From SPJN01 sp965229935 (GTDB lineage: Bacteria; Pseudomonadota; Alphaproteobacteria; SPJN01): a DNA stretch of 64,000 nucleotides. Every line of letters begins with the position of its first letter. Position 1 is the first letter of the stretch. Positions 17,170-25,943 of the stretch are shown here, piece after piece. The notes below the pieces were generated by a model, which was not told where the DNA came from, searched no databases, and worked only from the letters and a program-made list of their open reading frames with translations. Location of the stretch: contig CBDDKB010000002.1 of NCBI GenBank assembly GCA_965229935.1, forward strand, positions 2,480,001-2,544,000, given 5' to 3'. A program made the position numbers and the translations under genes.

Positions 17170-18414
17170 ATGACTAGGAAAATAACATCGACGCTTCTTG
17201 CCACCATCTCCATTGTGGCCGGCCTGTCAGCAGCGCCTGCGCTGGCCGACCACCATATGGAAACCAATGACCTGTTTCAGGCATTGAAAAACGTAACCCC
17301 GCTGATGGATTTGCGCCTGCGTTATGAGGGCGTCGATCAGGACGGCAAAGCCGAAGATGCCGATGCGGTCACTTTTCGTGCCCGTGTCGGTCTTGAAAGC
17401 GGTACCTTCCACAATACCAAGCTGTTGGTTGAGTTTGAGCATGTCAGCGATTGGGTCGATGATTATAACGACACGTTTAATGGCAAGACCCGGTTCCCTG
17501 TTGTTGCCGACCCCGAAGATAGTCAGCTGAACCGGCTGCAACTTGTGAACACAAGCCTGCCGGACACCAAGGTCACAATAGGTCGGCAACGCATTGTCCT
17601 TGGCGATGCGCGGTTTGTTGGCAATGTCGGCTGGCGTCAAAATGAACAGACCTTTGATGCGGTACGCATCGAAAACAACTCAGTCGAAAATCTGACCCTT
17701 GATGTCACCTATGCCGAAGAAGTGTTGCGCATTTTCGGTTCCGACAGTCCCATCGGCCAGTTTGACAGTGATTCATGGTTCATCAACGCCACATATAATG
17801 TGCCGCTGGATGACGCCAAGCTGGCAGTAACGGGCTTTGCCTATCTGCTGGATTTTGACAATGCCCGTGGCGCGTCATCACAAACCTTCGGCGGTGTCAT
17901 TAATGGCTGGAAGGGCAATTTCGGCCTGAAGGCAAGCTATGCGGTGCAATCAGATTATGCCGACCAGCCTGTGACTTATGACGAACATTATTACCTGCTG
18001 GAAGCTGCCTACAAAATCGATGCGTTGAAACTGTTCGCAGGTTACGAAGTGCTGACAGGTGACGGCACCAAGGGTTTTGCAACCCCGCTTGCCACCGCCC
18101 ATGCCTTTAACGGCTATGCCGATGTCTTTCTGGCAACGCCGGCTATCGGGCTTGAGGATATTTACGCCAAGGCTGTTTACAAGTTGCCCGCCTTTGGCCC
18201 GTTCGACAGCGGCAAGCTTGTCGCCATCTATCACGACTTTAAGGCAGAAGAAACAAGCCAGGATTTCGGCACCGAACTCGACCTGATCGCCGTCTTGAAC
18301 AAAGGCCCGATCACGTTCGTTGCCAAATATGCCGGTTACGACAAGGACACGTTCGCCGCTGACATTGACCGTCTGTGGCTACAGGTCGGCTTCAAGCTCG
18401 GCCAAGTCAAATAA
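17170..18414 (+). CDS. Outer-membrane porin, alginate-export-type beta barrel
   Basis: A 414-residue protein with a Sec signal peptide (TSTLLATISIVAGLSAAPA, cleavage after ALA-D) and alternating amphipathic strands ending in a hydrophobic C-terminal strand (LWLQVGFKLGQVK), as in outer-membrane barrels. VTFRARVGLESGTFHNTKL and IGRQRIVLGD resemble the alginate-export/OprD-like porin family. It lies inside the nitrate assimilation cluster on the same strand, between transporter and nirB, so a role as outer-membrane entry pore for nitrate or nitrite is inferred. Substrate selectivity cannot be read from the sequence. Confidence 0.8.
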   Translation: MTRKITSTLLATISIVAGLSAAPALADHHMETNDLFQALKNVTPLMDLRLRYEGVDQDGKAEDADAVTFRARVGLESGTFHNTKLLVEFEHVSDWVDDYNDTFNGKTRFPVVADPEDSQLNRLQLVNTSLPDTKVTIGRQRIVLGDARFVGNVGWRQNEQTFDAVRIENNSVENLTLDVTYAEEVLRIFGSDSPIGQFDSDSWFINATYNVPLDDAKLAVTGFAYLLDFDNARGASSQTFGGVINGWKGNFGLKASYAVQSDYADQPVTYDEHYYLLEAAYKIDALKLFAGYEVLTGDGTKGFATPLATAHAFNGYADVFLATPAIGLEDIYAKAVYKLPAFGPFDSGKLVAIYHDFKAEETSQDFGTELDLIAVLNKGPITFVAKYAGYDKDTFAADIDRLWLQVGFKLGQVK

Positions 18415-18452
18415 CACACTGAACTATTCACCCTGTGCAAATGAGGCCCCAA

Positions 18453-20903
18453 ATGAGCACGCAAAAACTAGTTATCATCGGAAATGGAATGGCCCCTGGC
18501 CGTGCGCTTGAAGAATTGTTCAAGCGCGAGCCGGGCGCCTATGACATCACCATCTTTAACGCCGAACCGCGCGTCAATTATGATCGCATCATGTTGAGTT
18601 ACGTTATGTCCGGCGAAAAGGATTACGAACAGATCATCATTCACAATGATGACTGGTATGCAGACCATAATATCACGCTGCACAAGGGTAAGAAAGTAAG
18701 CGCCATAGACCGCAGCAAAGGGATCGTCACCGCCCAGGACGGTACCGAGGCGGCCTATGACAAGCTGATTATCGCAACCGGGTCTGATCCCTTTATCATT
18801 CCTGTACCGGGCCATGATTTGCCCGGTGTGCTGACCTATCGCGACCTTGATGATGTGGAGGCGATGCTGGGGGCAGCAGAAAATGGCGGCCATGCGGTCG
18901 TCATCGGCGGTGGTCTCCTGGGGCTGGAGGCCGCCGCCGGTCTGCAGGCGCGTGGCATGTCTGTCACGGTGCTGCATTTGATGCCGACCTTGATGGAACG
19001 GCAATTGGATGAAGCTGCAGGCCATCTGCTTGAAAAGGCAATTAAGGATCGCGGGATCGAGGTTTTGACAGAGGCCAACACCAAGGAAATTCTTGGTGAC
19101 GGTAAGGTCGAAGAAGTTGTGTTGGATGATGGTCGCCGGATCAAGGCTGATATTGTCTGCATGGCGGTTGGCATCAAGCCTTCCATCAGCGTCGCAAAAG
19201 ATGCCGGGCTTGCGTGTGAACGTGGCATCGTCGTCAATGATCAGATGGAAACATCGGACCCGGCGATTTACGCGCTGGGTGAATGCGCACAACATCGCGG
19301 TATTTGTTACGGGCTTGTAGCGCCCTTGTATGACATGGCAAAGACCGTCGCAGCGCAATTGGCGGGCGAGGCGGATGCCAGCTACACAGGTTCCGTCACC
19401 GCAACGAAATTGAAAGTCACAGGCGTTGATCTTTATTCAGCCGGAGACTTTGCAGAGGGCGAAGGGCGCGAAGAAATCGTCCTGCGTGATGCGGCCCAGG
19501 GTGTCTATAAACGCCTGGTGCTTGAAGAAAATAAAATTGTCGGCGTTGTCATGTATGGCGACACGGGTGATGGCGCCTGGTTCTTCTCACAATTAAAGGG
19601 TGGGGAGGATATTTCAGAAAATCGTGACACGCTGATTTTCGGCCCTGCCTTTCAGGGGGGAGATGCGCTCGACCCTATGGCGGCCGTTGCAGCGTGGCCC
19701 GATGACACAGAAATTTGCGGCTGCAACGGCGTATGCAAGGGCACCATCACTGCGGCGATCAATGAAAATGGCTTAAGCAGCCTTGATGATGTGCGCGCTG
19801 TGACGAAGGCATCCGCCTCATGCGGCAGTTGCACGGGATTGGTTGAAGGGCTGCTGGCAAACACGCTGGGTGATGCGTTCGATCCCAATGCGAAAAAGCC
19901 GATGTGCCCCTGCACAGATTTCACCCATGATGATGTCCGCCGCGCCATTACTGCGCGCGAGCTGAAATCCATCCCTGAAGTGATGCAGGGGCTTGAATGG
20001 AAAACATCATGCGGCTGTGCCAAGTGCCGCCCTGCACTGAACTATTATCTGTTGGCGGCTTGGCCCGCTGACTATGCGGATGATGCCCAATCGCGTTTCA
20101 TCAATGAACGGGTACACGCCAATATCCAAAAGGATGGCACATTTTCTGTGGTGCCGCGCATGTGGGGCGGGATTACCACCCCTGACGAGTTGCGCGCCAT
20201 TGCCGATGTCGCTGACAAGTTTGACATCCCCACTGTCAAGGTCACAGGGGGGCAGCGTATCGACCTGTTGGGCGTGAAAAAGACTGACTTGCCTGCGGTT
20301 TGGGGTGATCTAAATAAAGCGGGCATGGTGTCTGGTCATGCCTATGCCAAGGGGCTGCGTACTGTGAAAACCTGTGTCGGCACAGATTTCTGCCGCTTTG
20401 GCACGCAAGACAGTACCGGGCTTGGCATTCGGTTGGAAAAATTCCTGTGGGGCAGTTGGACCCCCCATAAGGTAAAGCTTGCCGTATCAGGCTGCCCGCG
20501 TAATTGCGCCGAAGCGACCTGTAAAGATATCGGTATTGTCTGTGTTGACGCTGGCTATGAAATTCACTTCGCAGGTGCTGCGGGGATGGAGATCAAAGGC
20601 ACTGAAAAGCTGTTGACCGTCGCGACAGAGGATGAGGTGTTTGAATATGTCGGCGCCTTGATGCAGATGTATCGCGAACAGGCAGCCTATCTGGACCGCA
20701 TTTATAAATGGGCGGATAAGGTCGGCATCGACCATGTGCGCGATACGCTTTGCAATGATGCTGAGGCACGCAAGGCCTATTACGACCGCTTCGTCTTTTC
20801 GCAACAATTTATGCAATCAGACCCCTGGGCCGAACGGGTCGAAGGGGGCGAGGCGCATGAGTTCAACCGGGTGGAGCCCAAACCGCTTCTGGCGGCAGAG
20901 TAA
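18453..20903 (+). CDS. nirB: Assimilatory nitrite reductase [NAD(P)H], large subunit
   Basis: Reduces nitrite to ammonium in the cytoplasm with NAD(P)H, in complex with NirD. It has 816 residues: N-terminal FAD/NAD(P)H domains (VIIGNGMAPGRALEE; VVIGGGLLGLEAAAGL), two BFD-like [2Fe-2S] regions (CGCNGVCKG with CGSC at about 421-459; CPC with CGCAKC at about 484-522), then the sulfite/nitrite-reductase core whose cysteines CVGTDFC and GCPRNC (about 640-685) hold [4Fe-4S]-sirohaem. Start taken at ATG 18453 behind TGAGG; GTG 18435 and ATG 18441 are in frame but poorer. nirD follows after 14 bases with an excellent ribosome binding site. Confidence 0.95.
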   Translation: MSTQKLVIIGNGMAPGRALEELFKREPGAYDITIFNAEPRVNYDRIMLSYVMSGEKDYEQIIIHNDDWYADHNITLHKGKKVSAIDRSKGIVTAQDGTEAAYDKLIIATGSDPFIIPVPGHDLPGVLTYRDLDDVEAMLGAAENGGHAVVIGGGLLGLEAAAGLQARGMSVTVLHLMPTLMERQLDEAAGHLLEKAIKDRGIEVLTEANTKEILGDGKVEEVVLDDGRRIKADIVCMAVGIKPSISVAKDAGLACERGIVVNDQMETSDPAIYALGECAQHRGICYGLVAPLYDMAKTVAAQLAGEADASYTGSVTATKLKVTGVDLYSAGDFAEGEGREEIVLRDAAQGVYKRLVLEENKIVGVVMYGDTGDGAWFFSQLKGGEDISENRDTLIFGPAFQGGDALDPMAAVAAWPDDTEICGCNGVCKGTITAAINENGLSSLDDVRAVTKASASCGSCTGLVEGLLANTLGDAFDPNAKKPMCPCTDFTHDDVRRAITARELKSIPEVMQGLEWKTSCGCAKCRPALNYYLLAAWPADYADDAQSRFINERVHANIQKDGTFSVVPRMWGGITTPDELRAIADVADKFDIPTVKVTGGQRIDLLGVKKTDLPAVWGDLNKAGMVSGHAYAKGLRTVKTCVGTDFCRFGTQDSTGLGIRLEKFLWGSWTPHKVKLAVSGCPRNCAEATCKDIGIVCVDAGYEIHFAGAAGMEIKGTEKLLTVATEDEVFEYVGALMQMYREQAAYLDRIYKWADKVGIDHVRDTLCNDAEARKAYYDRFVFSQQFMQSDPWAERVEGGEAHEFNRVEPKPLLAAE

Positions 20904-20917
20904 GGGAGGATTTTGTT

Positions 20918-21262
20918 ATGACTATGGAACACGCAAATTGGATGGACCTTTGCGCCATCGATGACATTCCTGTGCGCGGTGCACGCGTTGTAAAGGGCGC
21001 GCATGGCTGTGTTGCCGTTTTTCGGACCGCGCAGAACGAGGTCTTTGCCCTTGATGATTCATGCCCCCACAAACAAGGCCCTTTGTCTGAGGGGATTGTG
21101 CATGACAGGTCGGTGACCTGCCCGCTGCATAATTGGGTTATCTCGCTTGAAACCGGGATGGCGCAGGGCGCTGATGACGGGCAGGTCCCGGTACGGGAAA
21201 CCCGGATAGTTGATGGCAGGGTTCATGTTGCCATGCCGATAGATGCCATAGCGGCGGCATAA
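20918..21262 (+). CDS. nirD: Assimilatory nitrite reductase, small subunit
   Basis: A 114-residue Rieske-type protein that partners NirB. The [2Fe-2S] ligand motifs appear as SCPHKQGPLSEG and CPLHNWVISL; NirD proteins keep the fold with variable ligands, here CxH and CxxH both present. Start ATG 20918 with AAGGGAGGA directly upstream. Two further short gaps (14 bases from nirB, 3 to nasA) mark a tightly packed operon. Confidence 0.94.
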   Translation: MTMEHANWMDLCAIDDIPVRGARVVKGAHGCVAVFRTAQNEVFALDDSCPHKQGPLSEGIVHDRSVTCPLHNWVISLETGMAQGADDGQVPVRETRIVDGRVHVAMPIDAIAAA

Positions 21263-21265
21263 GAC

Positions 21266-23911
21266 ATGATCGAGAGCCCCACTCGTACAACATGTCCTTA
21301 TTGCGGTGTCGGTTGCGGTGTGCTGGTAGAGCAGGCCGCAGATGGCGCAATCTCAGTCAAAGGTGATCCGGATCACCCAGCGAATTTCGGCAAGCTATGT
21401 TCCAAAGGCTCAGCCCTTGGTGAAACGCTGGGGGGTGAGGAACGGTTGCTGTACCCCATGATTGATGGCGCGCGCGCCTCGTGGGATCAGGCAACAAATG
21501 CGATTGCAGAAAAGTTCAATCAGGTCATTGCGGATCATGGCCCTGACGCTGTTGCGCTTTATCTGTCAGGTCAAATCCTGACAGAAGATTACTATATCGC
21601 AAACAAGCTGATGAAAGGCTATATCGGCACGGCGAATGTGGATACCAATTCGCGGCTGTGCATGGCGTCTTCTGTGGCGGGGCACAAGCGTGCCTTTGGT
21701 GCCGATATGGTGCCCGGCAATTATCAGGATTTGGAACAGGCCGATTTGATTGTGCTTGTCGGCTCCAACCTTGCTTGGTGCCACCCGATCCTGTTTCAGC
21801 GTATCCGCGCCGCTAAAGAGGCGCGCCCCGATATGCGTTTGGTTGTGATCGACCCGCGCCGGACGGCGACCTGTGATCTTGCTGACTTGCATCTGCCGAT
21901 CAAGCCCGGTGGTGATGTCGCGCTTTTTACCGGGTTGCTGCATGCCCTTGATAAACGTGGGGCGGTCGATCATGCCTTTGTTGCCCAGCACACAAACGGT
22001 GTGGGCAAGGCGTTGGCAGCGTCAGCCTTTTTTAATCTTGAGGTGACGAGCGATCTAACCGGGATTGAACCCGATGATCTTGCGAAGTTTTTCCGCTGGG
22101 CCGGCCAAACAGAAAAAACCGTGACCGTCTATTCGCAAGGGGTCAATCAGGCCACAGACGGGACCGATAAGGTCAATGCGATTATCAATACCCACCTGCT
22201 GACAGGTCGGATTGGCAGGCCCGGTATGGGCCCATTCTCTGTCACTGGTCAGCCCAATGCCATGGGCGGGCGTGAGGTCGGCGGGCTTGCCAATCAGCTG
22301 GCAAGTCATATGGAAATTGCCAATCCTGCGCATCGCGATTTGGTGCAGCGCTATTGGGATGCGCCGACCATGGCTGATCAACAGGGGCTAAAGGCGGTTG
22401 ATTTGTTTGAGGCGATCTATGATGGCAAGGTCAAGGCGGTGTGGATTATGGGGACGAACCCTGTCGTCTCCCTGCCTGAGGCTGACAAGGTGCGCGAGGC
22501 ACTGCGGCGGTGCGAGCTTGTCGTCGTCTCTGACATGACAGCGAATACAGACACGGCGCAACTTGCCGATATTTTGTTGCCCGCTGCAACATGGGGCGAA
22601 AAGGAAGGCATGGTCACAAATTCTGAACGGCGCATGTCGCGGCAACGGGCATTCTTGCCCCTGCCGGGCGAAGCGCGCGCGGACTGGGTGCAAATCCGCG
22701 ACGTGGCGCACGCCATGGGCTTTGTCAAAGGGTTTGAATTCGACAGCGCCTATGATGTGTTTCAGGATTATGTGGGGCTGTGCAGCTTTGAAAATGATGC
22801 TGAAACAGGCATTTTGCGTGATCTGGACCTCAGCGGATTGCTTGGGCAGTCGATTGACCAATATGACGGGTTTGTCCCACAGCAATGGCCAGTCTATCAG
22901 GATGGCAGCACGGCGGAACGCCTGTTTGCAGATGGCGGGTTCTTCACCCCTGACCGTAAAGCAAACTTTGTCACTGCACAGGAAGCCAAGCCGATTGCGG
23001 TGGGAGAGGGGCTTTATCACCTAAACTCAGGCCGCGTGCGCGATCATTGGCACACAATGACACGAACAGGCCTGTCGCCACGCTTAAGCGCCCATATCGC
23101 CGAACCCTTTGTTGAAATTGTGCCCGAAGATGCCATGCGCGAACAAGTGCGCCTTGCGGAAATTGTAAAGATTGAAAGCCCGCATGGCACGATGTTGGCC
23201 CGTGCGCTTGTCACAGACAGGCAAAGGCCGGGGCAATTATTTGCGCCGATGCATTGGACCGGCGCCTATGCCAGCGCGGGCCGCGTCGATGCCTTGATCA
23301 CCGCTGACACTGACCCTGTATCAGGTCAGCCCGCGTTGAAAAGCGGCAAGGTCAGCCTGACCCGCTTTGCCGCTGACTGGTATGGCTTTGCCATTTTGCG
23401 CGCCAATATGCTGACAGACATCAAACCCGCCTGCGCCTATTGGGCCAAGGCCAAGATTGAAGGTGGCGCACGGGTTGAACTTGCCGGGAACAAAGCGTTT
23501 GATCTGACAAGGTTGGGCTTTGATCCTGATCTTGATTGGCAGATTTATCAGGATGGCAAGGCGCAGCGCTTTGCGCTGTATGATGGTGACATGTTGCAGG
23601 CCTTGGTCTTTGTGTCTGATCGTCCGGTTGCCGTTGCGCGCGATTGGGCGGCACAGCTTTTGTCAAAGCCTGTTCTGGCAGCGGACCGACTGGCTATATT
23701 GGCAGGTCGCGCCGGGGCCGGGGCGCCGGATAAGGGCGCGATTATCTGTTCTTGTATGCAGGTTGGCACCAATGATTTGAAGCAGGCCGTTCGGGGTGGC
23801 GCCTGCACGATTGATGGGTTGGGCGAGGCGACTGGGGCGGGCACCAATTGCGGGTCCTGCCGGGCGGAGCTGGCGCAATTTTTACCTGCAAAGGAGGTTA
23901 GCGCCGCCTAG
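21266..23911 (+). CDS. nasA: Assimilatory nitrate reductase catalytic subunit
   Basis: Reduces nitrate to nitrite in the cytoplasm. An 881-residue molybdopterin (bis-MGD) oxidoreductase: N-terminal [4Fe-4S] motif CPYCGVGCGV with the fourth Cys in KLCSKGS, then NVDTNSRLCMASSVAGH carrying the putative Mo-ligand Cys, DPRRTATCDLADLHLPIKPG, GRIGRPGMGPFS, the C-terminal cofactor-binding domain (GRVRDHWHTMTRTG), and a terminal BFD-like [2Fe-2S] domain (CSCMQVG ... CGSCR). That last domain is typical of NasA enzymes that take electrons from NAD(P)H partners or ferredoxin. Last reductase gene of the operon; three bases after nirD. Confidence 0.95.
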   Translation: MIESPTRTTCPYCGVGCGVLVEQAADGAISVKGDPDHPANFGKLCSKGSALGETLGGEERLLYPMIDGARASWDQATNAIAEKFNQVIADHGPDAVALYLSGQILTEDYYIANKLMKGYIGTANVDTNSRLCMASSVAGHKRAFGADMVPGNYQDLEQADLIVLVGSNLAWCHPILFQRIRAAKEARPDMRLVVIDPRRTATCDLADLHLPIKPGGDVALFTGLLHALDKRGAVDHAFVAQHTNGVGKALAASAFFNLEVTSDLTGIEPDDLAKFFRWAGQTEKTVTVYSQGVNQATDGTDKVNAIINTHLLTGRIGRPGMGPFSVTGQPNAMGGREVGGLANQLASHMEIANPAHRDLVQRYWDAPTMADQQGLKAVDLFEAIYDGKVKAVWIMGTNPVVSLPEADKVREALRRCELVVVSDMTANTDTAQLADILLPAATWGEKEGMVTNSERRMSRQRAFLPLPGEARADWVQIRDVAHAMGFVKGFEFDSAYDVFQDYVGLCSFENDAETGILRDLDLSGLLGQSIDQYDGFVPQQWPVYQDGSTAERLFADGGFFTPDRKANFVTAQEAKPIAVGEGLYHLNSGRVRDHWHTMTRTGLSPRLSAHIAEPFVEIVPEDAMREQVRLAEIVKIESPHGTMLARALVTDRQRPGQLFAPMHWTGAYASAGRVDALITADTDPVSGQPALKSGKVSLTRFAADWYGFAILRANMLTDIKPACAYWAKAKIEGGARVELAGNKAFDLTRLGFDPDLDWQIYQDGKAQRFALYDGDMLQALVFVSDRPVAVARDWAAQLLSKPVLAADRLAILAGRAGAGAPDKGAIICSCMQVGTNDLKQAVRGGACTIDGLGEATGAGTNCGSCRAELAQFLPAKEVSAA

Positions 23912-24063
23912 CGTTACTTAATTCCATTGGGCCTGCGGCATAGTAGCGATGATAATTCACCATAATAAAAACAATAGCTTACGAATAAGTGTCGCACTTT
24001 TCATCATGCCTAAATAAATGGCACACTGCGATTAGTTGAAATTGGACGAACCCGGCAAATCTG

Positions 24064-24651
24064 ATGGATGAAGCACCCCTAATTGTCCTGCTGATCGATA
24101 GTGACGAGGAACGCGCGCGTACCGTTGAAGATGGTCTGCGCGGCGGCGCAGTTGTCAAGCAAGCCTCTGCCGTTCATGGCACCGAATTGCTGACCATCAT
24201 CCGTGACCTACAGCCTGATGCGATCATTATCGATTGTGACAGTCCCGACCGCGACACGATTGAAAATCTGCAATTGGTCGCGCGTGAGAACCCCAAACCG
24301 ATCGTGATGTTTGTCGAAGATGGCGATGGCGCGCTTGCCAAGGAAGCGGTGCGCGCCGGGGTGACGTCTTACATTGTTGATGGGCTGTCGGAAAGCCGGA
24401 TCAAACCTGTGATCGAAATCGCGATTGAACGGTTCAAGATGGTCGATATCTTGCGCAAGGACCTTGAAAAATCCCGTGCAGATCTTGAGGCGCGAAAGAT
24501 TATTGAGCGCGCCAAGGGCATGTTGATGGAAAAACGCGGCATGTCAGAAAATGATGCCTATGCTGCCATGCGATCAATGGCGATGCAGCAGGGAAAGACG
24601 ATCAAGGATGTTGCGGACAATATCCTGTCGGTATTGGACCTGCTGGGATAG
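24064..24651 (+). CDS. nasT: Nitrate-responsive antiterminator, ANTAR-domain response regulator
   Basis: RNA-binding antiterminator of 195 residues. The receiver-like domain (about 5-120; IVLLIDSDEERA, IIIDCDSPDRD with the Asp at the phosphorylation position) is followed by a short coiled coil and the ANTAR domain (about 140-195: IIERAKGMLMEKRGMSENDAYAAMRSMA). NasT frees itself from NasS when nitrate or nitrite is present and binds paired hexaloop hairpins in leader RNAs. Encoded with nasS seven bases downstream, about 150 bases after nasA. The candidate target is the leader at 12569-12671. Confidence 0.94.
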   Translation: MDEAPLIVLLIDSDEERARTVEDGLRGGAVVKQASAVHGTELLTIIRDLQPDAIIIDCDSPDRDTIENLQLVARENPKPIVMFVEDGDGALAKEAVRAGVTSYIVDGLSESRIKPVIEIAIERFKMVDILRKDLEKSRADLEARKIIERAKGMLMEKRGMSENDAYAAMRSMAMQQGKTIKDVADNILSVLDLLG

Positions 24652-24657
24652 GGCGCA

Positions 24658-25911
24658 ATGTCGAAACAGTTGAAAATAGGATTTGTCCCGCTGACCGACG
24701 CTGCGCCGTTGATCGTTGCCCTTGAAAAGGGATGCTTTGCCCAGCACGGCTTGGATGTTGAACTTGTGCGCATGAATAGTTGGGCGCAGGTGCGTGATTC
24801 ACTTGCCTCCGGCGTTATTGATGCAGCGCACATGCTGGCCCCGATGGTGCCGGCAAGCTGGCTTGACGGTGCCTATGGTGGCGAAAAGTTCGCGACCGCC
24901 ATCACGCTTAACCTCAACGGCAATGCGATCACTGTTTCAAATGCGCTTTATGAAGAATTGGTGGCGCTTGACCCTGACGCGATGGCAGAACGGCCCGTGT
25001 CAGCCCGGGCGATGCGCAAGCTGATTGCCAGCCGCATTGAACAGGGGGCAGAGCCGCCGACGGTTGGGTCGGTATTTCCCTATTCCAGTCACAATTACGC
25101 GCTGCGCTATTGGTTGGGTGCCGAAGGGATCAATCCCGACCGTGATGTGCGTATGGTTGTTGCCCCGCCGCCCCTAATGGTGGATCAGTTGGAACAAGGC
25201 CATATCGATGCCTTCTGCGTGGGGGAGCCTTGGAACAGTTACGCTGAACGGCGTGGGTCCGGGCGGACAATTGTATCATCCAAGGAAATTTGGCGACACT
25301 TTCCCGAAAAAGTTTTGGGCGTGCGTGCCGACTGGGCCACAGATAATGCTGACACGCATCTTGCCTTGGTGAAATCTGTGCTGACGGCATTGCAATGGCT
25401 TGACCAGCCGCGCCATCGGCGAGAGGCAGCCTATCTTTTGTCGCTGCCCGAATATGTTGGCCTGTCGCCGACAACATTCACCCCCGCCTTGTTGGGGGAA
25501 GGGATTTTGAGACAGCGTAAAAGCCTGGTCGAAGATAATGACTTTTTGATCTTTCATCATTATGCGGCCAACTTCCCGTGGAAAAGCCATGCCCTGTGGT
25601 TCCTGACCCAGATGGTGCGTTGGGGCCAAGTGGCAGCGCCACAGGATTTGGCCGCCATTGCTGATCAGGTCTATTTGCCGGATGTTTATCGGCAGGCAGC
25701 GCAGGCTGTTGGTGTTGCGGTGCCCTTGCGAGATAACAAAACCGAAGGCGCTAGTGACAGGCCGTGGATATTAACCGACGCTGATAGCCCCATCGCCATG
25801 CCGCGCAGCAAGTTCATTGATGGGGGGCTGTTTGATCCGAATGAACCGGCCCGTTATATGGAAAGTTTTTTGCGCCACAATATGCGTGTTGCCCCGGATG
25901 ACTTAGGCTAG
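24658..25911 (+). CDS. nasS: Cytoplasmic nitrate/nitrite sensor NasS
   Basis: A 417-residue NrtA-like ligand-binding protein without a signal peptide: it begins directly with KIGFVPLTDAAPLIVALEKG, so it stays in the cytoplasm, which separates it from the exported NrtA at 12686. Nitrate-pocket segments are shared (DAAHMLAPMVPA, LNLNGNAITVSNALYEEL, AFCVGEPWNSYAE). NasS binds NasT when nitrate is absent and releases it on ligand binding. The gene order here is nasT then nasS on one strand. Confidence 0.94.
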   Translation: MSKQLKIGFVPLTDAAPLIVALEKGCFAQHGLDVELVRMNSWAQVRDSLASGVIDAAHMLAPMVPASWLDGAYGGEKFATAITLNLNGNAITVSNALYEELVALDPDAMAERPVSARAMRKLIASRIEQGAEPPTVGSVFPYSSHNYALRYWLGAEGINPDRDVRMVVAPPPLMVDQLEQGHIDAFCVGEPWNSYAERRGSGRTIVSSKEIWRHFPEKVLGVRADWATDNADTHLALVKSVLTALQWLDQPRHRREAAYLLSLPEYVGLSPTTFTPALLGEGILRQRKSLVEDNDFLIFHHYAANFPWKSHALWFLTQMVRWGQVAAPQDLAAIADQVYLPDVYRQAAQAVGVAVPLRDNKTEGASDRPWILTDADSPIAMPRSKFIDGGLFDPNEPARYMESFLRHNMRVAPDDLG

Positions 25912-25943
25912 GGCCTTACTGCCAAGATTTGAGCAACCAGCAA

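Noticed and set aside
18468..19358. 296-codon open frame on the minus strand
   Set aside because: It lies wholly antisense to nirB and has no domain or ribosome binding site; the same holds for similar long antisense frames at 22388-23020, 60036-60647 and 62345-62959.
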